A stretch of DNA of 64,000 nt from Porphyrobacter sp. ULC335. Its GTDB lineage: Bacteria > Pseudomonadota > Alphaproteobacteria > Sphingomonadales > Sphingomonadaceae. The notes beneath the pieces were generated by a model. The model did not search any database, was not told the DNA's origin, and saw nothing but the letters and a program-made list of their open reading frames with translations. The stretch covers positions 2,046,001 through 2,110,000 of the forward strand of contig NZ_CP078091.1 in assembly GCF_025917005.1 (NCBI RefSeq), read 5' to 3'. Shown here piece by piece: positions 52,128-60,913 of the stretch; positions within the stretch are counted from its first letter, which is position 1; each line of letters opens with the position of its first letter. The translations under genes and the position numbers were made by a program.

Positions 52128-54065
52128 ATGAGCAGCACAGCAACTTCCGCCGATACGCCCGCAGCGCAAGGCCACGGCCATAGCGCGTCCACCCTGACCC
52201 TCGCCGTTGGCGCTGTCGGGGTGGTGTTCGGCGATATCGGCACCAGCCCGCTCTACGCCTTCCGCGAAACCTTTGCCTCGCACCATGGAGCGCCGGGCAT
52301 TGCGCCTGATGCTGCGCATATCCACGGTGTGCTGAGCCTGGTGTTCTGGTCGATGATGATGGTGGTGACGGTCAAATATGTCCTCACCATCATGCGCGCC
52401 GACAATGGCGGTGAAGGCGGTAGCCTTGCGCTGCTGGCGTTGATCAAGCGGACCTCGAAAAAGGGACGCTGGACTGCGCCGCTGGTGCTGCTCGGCGTCT
52501 TCGCGACCGCGCTGTTCTATGGCGACAGCATGATCACGCCTGCCATCTCCGTGCTATCGGCGACCGAGGGTCTGCAATACATCGTTCCCGGCTTCAAACC
52601 GTGGATCGTGCCGACCGCCGTGGCGATCCTGTTCGGCCTGTTCGCGATCCAGTCGCGCGGGACGGATCGGGTGGGCAAGCTGTTCGGGCCGATCATGCTG
52701 ACCTACTTCGCCATGCTGGCGACGCTGGGCGTGATGCACCTGAGCGCCAACCCGGCGATCATCCTCGAAACCATCAATCCGCTGAACGCCATGCGTTTCT
52801 TTGCGACCGATGGGTTCGTGGCCTTCGTTGCGCTGGGTAGCGTTGTGCTCGCCGTAACCGGGGCAGAGGCGCTTTATGCCGACATGGGCCATTTCGGCCG
52901 CAAGCCGATCGGGCTTTCGTGGCTGACCTTCGTGTTCCCCGCGTTGATGCTCAATTACATGGGGCAGGGCGCGCTGATCCTTTCGCAGACCTCGCCAGAG
53001 GCAGCCGCCGCGCTGGTCAAGGATCCCTTCTTCCTGATGATTCCTGACATGGTGCGTGTGCCGGTGATTATCCTTGCGCTGCTGGCCACGATCATTGCCA
53101 GCCAGGCGGTCATCTCCGGCGCGTTCAGCCTCACCCAGCAGGCGATCCAGCTGGGCTTTATCCCGCGCATGGAGATCCGCCACACCAGTGCGGCCGCCGC
53201 GGGGCAGATCTATATCCCCACGATCAACTGGGGGCTGATGATCATGGTGATCCTGCTGGTCCTGTTCTTCCAGTCATCCAGCGCGCTTGCGGCCGCTTAT
53301 GGCATCGCGGTGACGGGGGCGATGTTCATCGACACGCTGTTGCTCGCTGCCGTGCTGTTCGCGCTGTGGCGCTGGCCGGTCTGGAAGGCGCTGCCGCTGG
53401 TGATCGCCTTCCTGATTGTCGACATCGCCTATTTCGGCGCGAACCTTATCAAGGTGCCGCAGGGCGGGTGGGTTCCGCTGCTGATCGGCTTCGTCATCTT
53501 CACGCTGCTTACCACCTGGTCGCGCGGGCGCGAGCTGATGCGGGCGAGCATGGCGGAAGGTTCGCTGCCGATCGAGATATTCGCCAAGAGCGCGCATGGC
53601 AGTTCCACGCGCGTTCCGGGGACCTCGGTGTTTATGGCCTCGACCAATTCGGGGGTGCCGTCCGCGCTGCTGCACAATATCAAGCACAACAAGGTGCTGC
53701 ACGAACGCGTGCTGATCCTCACCGTTCAGGTGCGCGGGATGCCCTACGTGGATGAGGCCGAGCGCTACGAGTGCAAGAGTCTCGGCAACGGCTTCTACCG
53801 CGTGACGATCTATTGCGGCTTCCTCGAGGACACCGACGTTCCCAAGTTGCTGAGCACGCTAACCCTGTGCGATGGCGCCTTCGACATGATGCAGACCAGC
53901 TTCTTCCTGTCCCGCCAGACGCTACTCCCGTCTAGCAAGCCCGGCATGGCGATCTGGCGCGAGAAGCTGTTCGCGTGGATGCTGCGCAACGCAGCGAGCG
54001 CGATGGCGTTCTTCAGGCTGCCCACCAACCGCGTGGTGGAGCTTGGGAGCCAAGTGGAGATTTGA
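52128..54065 (+). CDS. kup: Potassium uptake protein Kup
   Basis: This 645-residue K+/H+ symporter of the KUP/HAK family has the signature [14 protein letters not shown] in the first helix, twelve predicted helices and a C-terminal cytoplasmic region. ATG 52128 ([10 protein letters not shown]) gives a short cytoplasmic leader rich in His; the in-frame start at 52080 lacks similarity to the family. The VOC lipoprotein gene overlaps its stop. Confidence 0.93.
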   Translation: MSSTATSADTPAAQGHGHSASTLTLAVGAVGVVFGDIGTSPLYAFRETFASHHGAPGIAPDAAHIHGVLSLVFWSMMMVVTVKYVLTIMRADNGGEGGSLALLALIKRTSKKGRWTAPLVLLGVFATALFYGDSMITPAISVLSATEGLQYIVPGFKPWIVPTAVAILFGLFAIQSRGTDRVGKLFGPIMLTYFAMLATLGVMHLSANPAIILETINPLNAMRFFATDGFVAFVALGSVVLAVTGAEALYADMGHFGRKPIGLSWLTFVFPALMLNYMGQGALILSQTSPEAAAALVKDPFFLMIPDMVRVPVIILALLATIIASQAVISGAFSLTQQAIQLGFIPRMEIRHTSAAAAGQIYIPTINWGLMIMVILLVLFFQSSSALAAAYGIAVTGAMFIDTLLLAAVLFALWRWPVWKALPLVIAFLIVDIAYFGANLIKVPQGGWVPLLIGFVIFTLLTTWSRGRELMRASMAEGSLPIEIFAKSAHGSSTRVPGTSVFMASTNSGVPSALLHNIKHNKVLHERVLILTVQVRGMPYVDEAERYECKSLGNGFYRVTIYCGFLEDTDVPKLLSTLTLCDGAFDMMQTSFFLSRQTLLPSSKPGMAIWREKLFAWMLRNAASAMAFFRLPTNRVVELGSQVEI

Positions 54066-54544
54066 GGTCGCGCGCGATCATTGTGGCTCTTCTGCCGCTG
54101 GGCATCATGACAGCTGCGTGCACGCCCGAGGCAGACGGCGGTGCGAAGCCGCCTGAAGAGGAGCAAGCAGCGATGGCCAACCCGGTCTTCCATTTCGAGA
54201 TTCCGGTCACCGACTTGGACCGTGCAATCGCTTTCTATGAAGATGTGTTCGGCTACCCGCTGACCCGCGAGGACGTCGACGGGTATGATATGGCGTTCTT
54301 CCCGCGCGCAGCTGATCGCCCTGGTGCGAGCGGGGCTCTGGCGAAGGGGGACGTCTATCGGCCTTCGCATGACGGGCCGGTGGTCTATTTCGACGTGCCT
54401 GACATTGATGCTGTCATCGCGCGGGCGACGGCACGCGGTGCGCGCGTGCTCTATCCGAAAAAGGACATCGGCACGGCAGGCTTTGTGGCAGAGATCGAGG
54501 ACAGCGAGGGCAACCGGATCGCCCTGTCACAGGTCAAACCCTGA
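54062..54544 (+). CDS. VOC-domain lipoprotein (glyoxalase/bleomycin-resistance fold)
   Basis: The C-terminal 118 residues form a VOC metalloenzyme fold ([44 protein letters not shown]). The TTG start at 54062 overlaps the kup stop, has ggag just upstream and adds a signal sequence with a lipobox ending TAAC, so the protein would be lipid-anchored, unusual for VOC proteins. A cytosolic product from the ATG at 54173 is the alternative. Substrate unknown. Confidence 0.7.
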   Translation: MRSRAIIVALLPLGIMTAACTPEADGGAKPPEEEQAAMANPVFHFEIPVTDLDRAIAFYEDVFGYPLTREDVDGYDMAFFPRAADRPGASGALAKGDVYRPSHDGPVVYFDVPDIDAVIARATARGARVLYPKKDIGTAGFVAEIEDSEGNRIALSQVKP

Positions 54545-55195
54545 TCAGCTTCCCGTAGGCGGCTCGTCCTTGAAGGGCTCGTCGCGATCCTCGAAGCTCA
54601 GGCCGTGCTTGAGCAGCATCGGGATCTGGCTGAAGGTGAACAGGAAGGTCAGCGGCAGGAACACCCAGATCTTGGCCCAGAGCCAGCCTTCGAAGTCCAT
54701 CTGCGCGCGCAGTACCTCGTTGAGGCCGGCGAGGAACAGGAAGAACACCCCCCAATTGCGCGACAGCTTGAGCCAGCCAGTTTCGTTCAGCCCTTCGAAT
54801 GCGGCTTCCAGCAGGATGCGCAGCAGCGCCTTGCCCGCGAAGAACCCGCCGAGCAGCGCCACGCCGAAGCAGGCGTAGATGATCGTCGGCTTCAGCTGCA
54901 CGAAGGTCGGATCGCCGAAGAAGATCGTCAGGCTGCCAAAGCCGACGATCAGCGCGGTCGAGAACCACAGCATCGGCGAGACCTTGCCCAGCCGCCATTT
55001 CGAGATCACCAGCGCGGCGATGGCGGCGACCATGAAGGCGGCGGTGCCCGCGATGATCGCGGACAGCTCGCCCACCGGGCTGGGATCGGCGGGAGATTGC
55101 CAGCGATAGACGCCGAGGAACACCAGCAGCGGGCCGTAATCGACCGCGACGCTGATCCAGCTGGAAGCAGCTTTCTTGGTTTCGCTCTCGCTCAT
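54545..55195 (-). CDS. yciB: Inner membrane septation protein A (YciB/IspZ)
   Basis: This 216-residue protein has about five to six membrane helices with the family pattern (VDYGPLLVFLGVY at the N-terminus; SLTIFFGDPTFVQLKPTI in the middle; RNWGVFFLFLAGLNEVLRA). YciB affects septation and envelope maintenance. ATG 55195 overlaps the ftsY stop, so it is the last gene of the dapF-mtaB-ftsY-yciB operon. Confidence 0.9.
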   Translation of the reverse strand: MSESETKKAASSWISVAVDYGPLLVFLGVYRWQSPADPSPVGELSAIIAGTAAFMVAAIAALVISKWRLGKVSPMLWFSTALIVGFGSLTIFFGDPTFVQLKPTIIYACFGVALLGGFFAGKALLRILLEAAFEGLNETGWLKLSRNWGVFFLFLAGLNEVLRAQMDFEGWLWAKIWVFLPLTFLFTFSQIPMLLKHGLSFEDRDEPFKDEPPTGS

Positions 55196-56118
55196 CACGC
55201 CACTCCGGCAATCACGCGCGCGACCAGATCGGGGTCGAAGGGGCGCAGGTCTTCCATTTTCTCGCCGACGCCGATGGCGTGGATGGGGAGCCCGTATTGC
55301 TCCGCCGCCGCCACCAGCACGCCGCCGCGCGCGGTGCCGTCCAGCTTGGTCATGATCAGCCCGGTGACGCCGGCGACTTCCTTGAACACGTCGATCTGCG
55401 CGAGCGCATTCTGGCCGTTGGTGGCATCGAGCACCAGCACCACATCATGCGGCGCTTCGGGATTGAGGCGGCCGAGGACACGGCGGATTTTCGCCAGCTC
55501 CTCCATCAGCTCTTTCTTGTTCTGGAGCCGCCCGGCGGTGTCGACGATCAGCGCGTCGATCCCGGTGTCGGTCGCCTGCTTGACCGCGTCGAACACGATC
55601 GCCGCCGGATCGCCGCCTTCCGGCCCGCGCACCAGATCAACGCCGATGCGGTCCGCCCAGGTCGCCAGCTGACCAATGGCAGCCGCGCGGAAGGTGTCGC
55701 CCGCGGCCAGAAGCACGCCGTAATCATCCTCCTGAAACAGGTGCGCGAGCTTGGCGATGGTGGTGGTCTTGCCGCTGCCGTTGACGCCGATCACGAGGAT
55801 CACCTGCGGGCGCGGGAAGGCAGTAATTTCAAGCGGTTTGGCAACGGGGCGAAGGATCGCGGCGATTTCTTCCGCCATCGCCTCGCGCAGTTCGCGGGTG
55901 GTGACCTCCAGCCCGAAGCGCTTCTCGGACAGCTTGGCGCGGATCCGGGCCGCTGCCGAAGGACCAAGATCGGACATGATGAGCGCGTCTTCGACCTCGT
56001 CGAGCGTGGCGTCGTCCAGCTTCGCCGTCCCGCCGCTACCGGGCAGGTTGGCGGTCAGCCGCTCGGACGTCTTGGCGAAGCCGCCGAACAGGCGCTGGCT
56101 CCAGCTGGTTTCACTCAT
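55195..56118 (-). CDS. ftsY: Signal recognition particle receptor FtsY
   Basis: SRP GTPase that docks ribosome-SRP complexes at the membrane. N domain helices, then P-loop GVNGSGKTTTIAKLA near residues 112-125, the DTAGR motif (LIVDTAGRLQNK) and the TKLDGTARGG motif. Length is 307 aa; the acidic A domain found in many species is absent. ATG 56118 overlaps the mtaB stop. The SRP RNA is at the start of the window. Confidence 0.95.
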   Translation of the reverse strand: MSETSWSQRLFGGFAKTSERLTANLPGSGGTAKLDDATLDEVEDALIMSDLGPSAAARIRAKLSEKRFGLEVTTRELREAMAEEIAAILRPVAKPLEITAFPRPQVILVIGVNGSGKTTTIAKLAHLFQEDDYGVLLAAGDTFRAAAIGQLATWADRIGVDLVRGPEGGDPAAIVFDAVKQATDTGIDALIVDTAGRLQNKKELMEELAKIRRVLGRLNPEAPHDVVLVLDATNGQNALAQIDVFKEVAGVTGLIMTKLDGTARGGVLVAAAEQYGLPIHAIGVGEKMEDLRPFDPDLVARVIAGVA

Positions 56119-57290
56119 GCGAGCAGGCCCTCCCTGACCGCGCTTGGGGTCACTTCGATGATGTCTCCCGCTACGGTCCCCGGGGGGAGCGCGACGCGGG
56201 CGTAGTTTGGCGCATAGCCCGTGCCGTCGCGTTCGGCGAGGACGGGGAGCGTTTCGCCCACAAGGCTTTCGAGCCACGCGGCGCGGCGGGCGGCGGAGCG
56301 TGCGCGCAACTCGGCGGCGCGGGCCTTCACTTCCTCGCGAGCCACCTGCGGCATCCGCGCGGCGGGCGTGCCTGGGCGGGGCGAATAGGGGAAGATATGG
56401 GCGTGCACGATGTCGAGATCGTCGATGATCGCGAGGTTGGCCGCGTGGTGCGCCTCGTCCTCGGTCGGGAAGCCGGCGATGAGGTCCGCGCCGATGGCGA
56501 CCTCGGGACGCAGCGTTTTGATCCGCGTAACCAGTTCCAGCGCGTCGTCGCGCAGGTGACGGCGCTTCATGCGCTTGAGGATCAGGTCTGCCCCATGTTG
56601 GAGCGAGAGGTGGAGGTGCGGCATGAGGCGCTGTTCGTGCGCCAGCAGTTCAAACAGGGCGGGATCAATCTCCACGCCGTCGACCGAAGACAAGCGCAGG
56701 CGCGGCAGTGCGGGAAAGGCGGCGAGGATCGCCTCGAGCAGCACCCCGAGCCGCGGCGCGCCGGGCAGGTCATGGCCCCAGCTTGTGAGATCCACTCCGG
56801 TGAGAACGACTTCCTTTGCACCCGCCGCCAAGTGCGCCTCGACCTCGCGCAGCACGGGCGGGATAGCCATCGAGCGGCTTACCCCGCGCCCCTGCGGAAT
56901 GACGCAGAAGGTGCAGGCATGGTCGCAGCCATTTTGCACGGCGACGAAAGCGCGCGTGCGTTGCGGCGCAATCGGAGGCGCTTCGGCGGCGATGTTCCAC
57001 GCGCGCGGGTCGAGCTTGGCAGCGTTGGCCACCAGCGCATCGACCTCGTCCATTGCGCCGATTTCCGCCCGGTCGATTTCTGCCGCGCAGCCTGTGACCA
57101 TCAGCCGGGCCTGCGGATGATCGCGCCGTGCCCGCCGGATCGCCTTGCGCGTCTGGCTCAGCGCCTCGCCCGTCACTGCGCAGGAATTGATCACCACCAG
57201 ATCGGTCTCGCCCGCCAGCATGGCGCGCATCCGCTCGCTCTCCGCAATGTTCATGCGGCAGCCTAGCGTGACGATATGCGGGGCATTCAC
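56115..57290 (-). CDS. mtaB: tRNA t(6)A37 methylthiotransferase MtaB
   Basis: Radical SAM enzyme that thiomethylates t6A at position 37 of certain tRNAs. The N-terminal UPF0004 domain has Cys residues in TLGCRMN, INSCAV and VTGCAA for one Fe-S cluster; the radical SAM motif CDHACTFC holds the second. Length is 391 aa, with a short TRAM-like C-terminal end. The GTG start at 57290 overlaps the dapF stop as GTGA. Confidence 0.92.
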   Translation of the reverse strand: MNAPHIVTLGCRMNIAESERMRAMLAGETDLVVINSCAVTGEALSQTRKAIRRARRDHPQARLMVTGCAAEIDRAEIGAMDEVDALVANAAKLDPRAWNIAAEAPPIAPQRTRAFVAVQNGCDHACTFCVIPQGRGVSRSMAIPPVLREVEAHLAAGAKEVVLTGVDLTSWGHDLPGAPRLGVLLEAILAAFPALPRLRLSSVDGVEIDPALFELLAHEQRLMPHLHLSLQHGADLILKRMKRRHLRDDALELVTRIKTLRPEVAIGADLIAGFPTEDEAHHAANLAIIDDLDIVHAHIFPYSPRPGTPAARMPQVAREEVKARAAELRARSAARRAAWLESLVGETLPVLAERDGTGYAPNYARVALPPGTVAGDIIEVTPSAVREGLLA

Positions 57291-58114
57291 GCGTAATCGC
57301 CCCAATCGAAAGTGCCGCGGAAACTCTCTGCCGCAGGGCCGCTCATCAGGATCGTGCCGCCGGGCTCCCAGGCAATCACCAGATCGCCGCCGGGCAGGGT
57401 CACGCGCACCGGGCTTTGCACCAGCCCGCGCCGGATCGCGGCGACGGCCGTGGCACAGGCGCCGGTGCCGCAGGCGCGGGTCAGTCCGGCGCCCCGCTCC
57501 CACACGCGCAAGCGCAGATGATCCGGCCCGGCAAGGTTCGCGACATTGACGTTGATGCGCTCGGGGAACAGCGGATCATGCTCGATTTGCGGGCCAATCA
57601 TATCAAGCGGCACCGCGTCAGCATCATCGACAAAGAAGATCACGTGTGGATTGCCGACATTGACGGCCATCGGATTTTCAAGGGCGCCTTCGTCCATCGG
57701 CCAACCCACCGGCATGGCGAAGGTGTCCATCGGATAGGCGAGCGGGATTGCGTCCCACTCGAAGCGCGGCACGCCCATGTCGACCCGCGCGCCACCTTCC
57801 AGCGGCTCCAGCGCGATCGGCCCGCCGCCGGTCTCGATCACCGCCGCCTTGCCATGCAGCAGGGCCACGGCCCGTGCGGCATTGCCGCAGGCCTCGACCT
57901 CGCTGCCGTCCGAGTTGAAAATCCGCATCCGGAACTGGTGTGTTGCGCTCGGTTCCAGCAGCACCAACTGATCGAAGCCGATCCCGGTCCGCCGGTCGGC
58001 AAGCGCGCGCGCCACGGTCGGAGTCATCGCAGGCAGCGCAGCCTCGCGCGCGTCGAGCACGACGAAGTCGTTGCCGAGCCCGTGCATCTTGATGAAGGCG
58101 ATAGTCTGCGTCAC
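57287..58114 (-). CDS. dapF: Diaminopimelate epimerase
   Basis: It converts LL- to meso-diaminopimelate for peptidoglycan and lysine. The start FIKMHGLGNDFVVLD is diagnostic; the two catalytic Cys are in EACGNAARAV and RACGTGACATAV. Length is 275 aa. The GTG at 58114 was chosen from family length; a GTG at 58132 is also possible. First gene of a four-gene overlapping operon. Confidence 0.94.
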   Translation of the reverse strand: MTQTIAFIKMHGLGNDFVVLDAREAALPAMTPTVARALADRRTGIGFDQLVLLEPSATHQFRMRIFNSDGSEVEACGNAARAVALLHGKAAVIETGGGPIALEPLEGGARVDMGVPRFEWDAIPLAYPMDTFAMPVGWPMDEGALENPMAVNVGNPHVIFFVDDADAVPLDMIGPQIEHDPLFPERINVNVANLAGPDHLRLRVWERGAGLTRACGTGACATAVAAIRRGLVQSPVRVTLPGGDLVIAWEPGGTILMSGPAAESFRGTFDWGDYA

Positions 58115-58182
58115 GGCCCCGCATCTATGCACCCGTTGCCCGCGCGTCCAGTCCCGCGCGCGGCAGGAGGGTGCTGGCAGGT

Positions 58183-59844
58183 TCAGGGACGGGCTATGCG
58201 GTGGCGTGCTTCTGTGTCTTCGGCGACAGTGGGTAGAGCCGCGCCGAATTGGCCGGGTTTGCCCGTCAGCTTGCCAGCTGCCTTCAACCGCACGCGGACT
58301 GCATCGGCATCCTCGGGCAGGCCATAGAAATAGCCCTGCGCCTTCAGCCGTCCCATCGACTTGAGCGCGGTAAGGATTTCCTCGTCCTCGACCCCTTCGG
58401 CGGTCAGCGGCAGATCGAGCCCGCGGCCGAGCGAGATGATCGCCTCGACGATCCGCGAACGGTTGCCCGGCTCGCGCAGTTCCTGCACGAAGCTGCGGTC
58501 GATCTTGATCCGGTCAAAGGGCAGGTTGCGCAGCTGTTCGAAGCTCGAATAGCCGGTGCCGAAATCATCGAGGCTGATCTGCACGCCCTGATTGCGCAGG
58601 CTCATGATCATCGAGCGCACCATGCCGATATTCTCGTGCAGGCAGCTTTCGGTGATCTCGATTTCAAGCCGCTGCGGCGGGAAATTGGCGGCGACGAGCT
58701 TTTTCAGAAGCCGCTGGGCAAACCACGGATCGCGCAGCTGCACCGGGGAGATGTTGATCGACAGTGTCAGGCTGTCATCCCATTCGCGTGCGTCGGCGAA
58801 GGCCTGCTCCATCAGCCGTTCGGACATATCATTGATCACGCCGATTTCTTCGGCGATGGGCACGAAAATGTCGGGGCTGATGAGGCCAAGCTGCGGCGAG
58901 CGCCAGCGGGCGAGCATCTCGAACCCGACCAGCTCGCCGCTCTCGAGATCGACCTGCTGTTCGTAATAGGGCACGAATTCCCCGCGCGAAATGCCGCGGC
59001 GGATGCCGGTTTCCAGCTGGTTGCGGAAGCGCAGCTCGCTTTCCATGGTCGGTTCGAACCAGAAGTAGCGGTTACGGCCCTGCTTCTTGGCGTGGTAAAG
59101 TGCCATGTCCGCGCGGTGCATCAGCGTTGCGGAATCTACCACCAGCCCGATCGTGCCGTCGGCATCGTGGTCGGCGGCAAGACCGATCGACATGGTCATT
59201 TCCATGGTAAGCTCGGGCATGCGGAACGGCTCGGCCAGGCTTTCGAACAGCCGGATGATCAGATCATCGATCCGTTCCGGGTGACCGGCGGAGTAGGGCA
59301 TGACGAAGGCAAATTCGTCGCCCCCCAACCGCGCCAGCCGTGCCTCACGCGGGAGCAGCGCGCGGATCCGTTCGCACAGCATCACCAGCACCGCATCGCC
59401 AGCCGAGTGGCCGTGCATGTCGTTGACCTGCTTGAAGTTATCGAGGTCGATCATGCAGTAGACGATCGCCTCGCCGCGGACCGCAGCGTGCGCGCGCATT
59501 TCTTCGGTCGCATCGATCATGCTGCGGCGGTTGAGGCATTGGGTGAGCGGATCAATGGCGGCAAGCTGCCGGGCGCGGGCTTCGGCGCGGCGGCGCTCCT
59601 CGATTTCGCGTCTCAGCTCGCGATAACGCCGCCAGCCGAAGATGATCAGCGCGATGTTGAGCAGCAGGGCGTTGACGAGGATGACGTCGGGCTTGCTGCC
59701 GTTGCCAAGCAGCGCCTGTACTGTCTGCGGAAGCACGGAGCCTCCGGTCCCGACCAGCAGGATAATCGAGGCCACAGCAATCCCTAGCGCGATGATATCG
59801 CGCTCGGCGGATTGCAGGGGATTTTCTGGGTCGTGATCCGTCAA
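58183..59844 (-). CDS. GGDEF-EAL cyclic-di-GMP protein
   Basis: Two N-terminal helices (IIALGIAVASIILLVG; VNALLLNIALIIFGW) and a charged linker helix lead to a GGDEF domain with an intact RLGGDEFAF and no RxxD inhibitory site in the usual place. The EAL domain has the first motif as EML instead of EAL (VGFEMLARW), but EIEITES, DDFGTGYSS, IKIDRSFV and AEGVED are kept, so phosphodiesterase activity is plausible. It could make, break or sense c-di-GMP. TTG 59844 (553 aa) is preferred; the frame runs farther upstream with unlikely sequence. Confidence 0.85.
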   Translation of the reverse strand: MTDHDPENPLQSAERDIIALGIAVASIILLVGTGGSVLPQTVQALLGNGSKPDVILVNALLLNIALIIFGWRRYRELRREIEERRRAEARARQLAAIDPLTQCLNRRSMIDATEEMRAHAAVRGEAIVYCMIDLDNFKQVNDMHGHSAGDAVLVMLCERIRALLPREARLARLGGDEFAFVMPYSAGHPERIDDLIIRLFESLAEPFRMPELTMEMTMSIGLAADHDADGTIGLVVDSATLMHRADMALYHAKKQGRNRYFWFEPTMESELRFRNQLETGIRRGISRGEFVPYYEQQVDLESGELVGFEMLARWRSPQLGLISPDIFVPIAEEIGVINDMSERLMEQAFADAREWDDSLTLSINISPVQLRDPWFAQRLLKKLVAANFPPQRLEIEITESCLHENIGMVRSMIMSLRNQGVQISLDDFGTGYSSFEQLRNLPFDRIKIDRSFVQELREPGNRSRIVEAIISLGRGLDLPLTAEGVEDEEILTALKSMGRLKAQGYFYGLPEDADAVRVRLKAAGKLTGKPGQFGAALPTVAEDTEARHRIARP

Positions 59845-60046
59845 AACCGTTGCCCTGTCCGAATGGCCTCCGATAGGCGCACGTCGTTCGACCTGTCTGC
59901 CCCTTGCGTCCTCAAAGCGATTCTTCGCAGAGCAGGCTAAAGATCGGGTTAACTCGCGGCGCTGTGCAGTGTTGGTGCGGGGGCTTGGCGAAGCATGGCT
60001 GCGCAGGCTATCGGGGCGGCGCAATGATTGGGAGCGCGCACCGCAC

Positions 60047-60454
60047 ATGGCCTACTGGCTGATGAAATCCGAACCCTTCAAGTACAGCTGGGACCACCTC
60101 GTCGCCGAGGGTGAGGGGACGTGGGACGGTGTGCGTAACTATCTGGCGCGCAACAATCTTCAGGCCATGCAGGTGGGCGACGAGGCGTTTTTCTACCACT
60201 CGCGCGAGGGTCTGGAGATTGTCGGCATTTGCACGGTCAGCGTGACAGGAATCGGCGATCCCACCGACGAGACCGGCAAGTGGGCCGCGGTGAAGGTGAA
60301 GCCCAAGACCAAGTTCGCTCACCCTGTCACGCTCGCCGCGATCAAGGCCGAGCCGCGGCTGGCCGAGATGCAGCTGGTCCGCCTGTCGCGCCTGTCGGTG
60401 TGCGGAGTCACGCCGGACGAGTGGCAGGTGATCTGCGAGATGGCCAAGGGCTGA
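60047..60454 (+). CDS. EVE domain protein
   Basis: This 135-residue protein, MAYWLMKSEPFKYSWDHLV and onward, is a standalone EVE domain of the PUA-like fold, which binds modified bases such as 5-methylcytosine derivatives in DNA or RNA. GTWDGVRNYLARNNLQAM and FFYHS form the binding pocket signature. Standalone bacterial EVE proteins are often conserved core genes; other EVE proteins act in restriction. ATG 60047 has gggag 11 nt upstream. A parS-like site begins 14 bp after its stop. Confidence 0.9.
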   Translation: MAYWLMKSEPFKYSWDHLVAEGEGTWDGVRNYLARNNLQAMQVGDEAFFYHSREGLEIVGICTVSVTGIGDPTDETGKWAAVKVKPKTKFAHPVTLAAIKAEPRLAEMQLVRLSRLSVCGVTPDEWQVICEMAKG

Positions 60455-60467
60455 CCCGCAACCGCGA

Positions 60468-60483
60468 TGTTTCACGCGAAACA
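60468..60483 (+). promoter_or_regulatory. parS-like ParB binding site 2
   Basis: tgtttcacgcgaaaca differs from the parS consensus by one base (c for t at the ninth position). The arms extend symmetrically to cgatgtttc and gaaacatcg. It is intergenic, directly after the EVE gene. Confidence 0.72.
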
Positions 60484-60488
60484 TCGGC

Positions 60489-60567
60489 CTAAACGGGGTC
60501 TAGAGGGGGTCTAGGCGGGGTCTGGACCGCGCTGGAACCCTCTGGCACCGGGCTAGGCGGTGCCTGA
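60489..60567 (+). repeat. Helically phased CTAG/CTGG repeat beside parS site 2
   Basis: Units ctaa, ctag, ctag, ctgg, ctgg, ctgg, ctag and ctga begin at 60489, 60500, 60511, 60522, 60532, 60542, 60553 and 60564: steps of 11, 11, 11, 10, 10, 11 and 11 bp. The first units are embedded in ggggtctag. There is no gene here. The array matches the one after parS site 1 in unit, phase, order and orientation. Confidence 0.68.
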
Positions 60568-60612
60568 AATCATCACTCCGTCCTGCTGCGGCCACCGCTT
60601 GCCCCGGAGGAT

Positions 60613-60638
60613 GGAACGAAGCCCTGTTCTGCCCGTAA
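60613..60638 (+). promoter_or_regulatory. EcfG-type general stress promoter for csbD
   Basis: ggaac at 60613-60617, a 16-bp spacer, and cgtaa at 60634-60638 match the alphaproteobacterial EcfG pattern (ggaac-N16/17-cgtt) with one change. Transcription would begin shortly before a hairpin, aagccaat (60649-60656) with attggctt (60663-60670), located in the csbD leader. Confidence 0.55.
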
Positions 60639-60686
60639 TCTTCTTGAAAAGCCAATAAAGTCATTGGCTTATCATGGGAGGTTATC

Positions 60687-60857
60687 ATGGGTGAATTCAC
60701 CGACAAGGCCAAGGGTGCTGCCAAGGAGCTCAAGGGCGAAATCAAGCAGCATTCGCGCGATCCCGAGACCCGCGCCGAAGGCCGCGCCGACAAGGTCGAT
60801 GGCAAGATCGACAAGGCCAAGGGCAGCATCAAGGGCGCGCTTGGCGACCATATCTGA
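60687..60857 (+). CDS. CsbD family stress protein
   Basis: This 56-residue hydrophilic protein has the CsbD repeat (GEFTDKAKGAAKELKGEIK; then DKVDGKIDKAKGSIKG), probably disordered to helical. CsbD-like proteins are among the most strongly induced general-stress products in alphaproteobacteria; biochemical role unknown. gggagg lies 6 nt before ATG 60687. An EcfG-like promoter and a leader hairpin lie upstream, and a strong terminator follows at 60879. Confidence 0.88.
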   Translation: MGEFTDKAKGAAKELKGEIKQHSRDPETRAEGRADKVDGKIDKAKGSIKGALGDHI

Positions 60858-60878
60858 CGGGAACGTCAGGATAAACCG

Positions 60879-60909
60879 AAAAGGCCGCTCCGTCCGGGGC
60901 GGCCTTTTT
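60879..60909 (+). terminator. Terminator after csbD
   Basis: aaaaggccgc pairs with gcggccttttt around a short loop. It also serves the convergent ThDP-enzyme gene that ends at 60914. Confidence 0.85.
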
Positions 60910-60913
60910 CGTC

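Noticed and set aside
56990-57010. Third parS-like site (gatgttccacgcgcgcgg)
   Set aside because: Only one half matches, there is no palindrome, and it is within mtaB coding sequence.
59930-59960. CtrA site upstream of the GGDEF-EAL gene
   Set aside because: Half-sites ctaa and ttaa are 8 bp apart, not 7, and one is imperfect.
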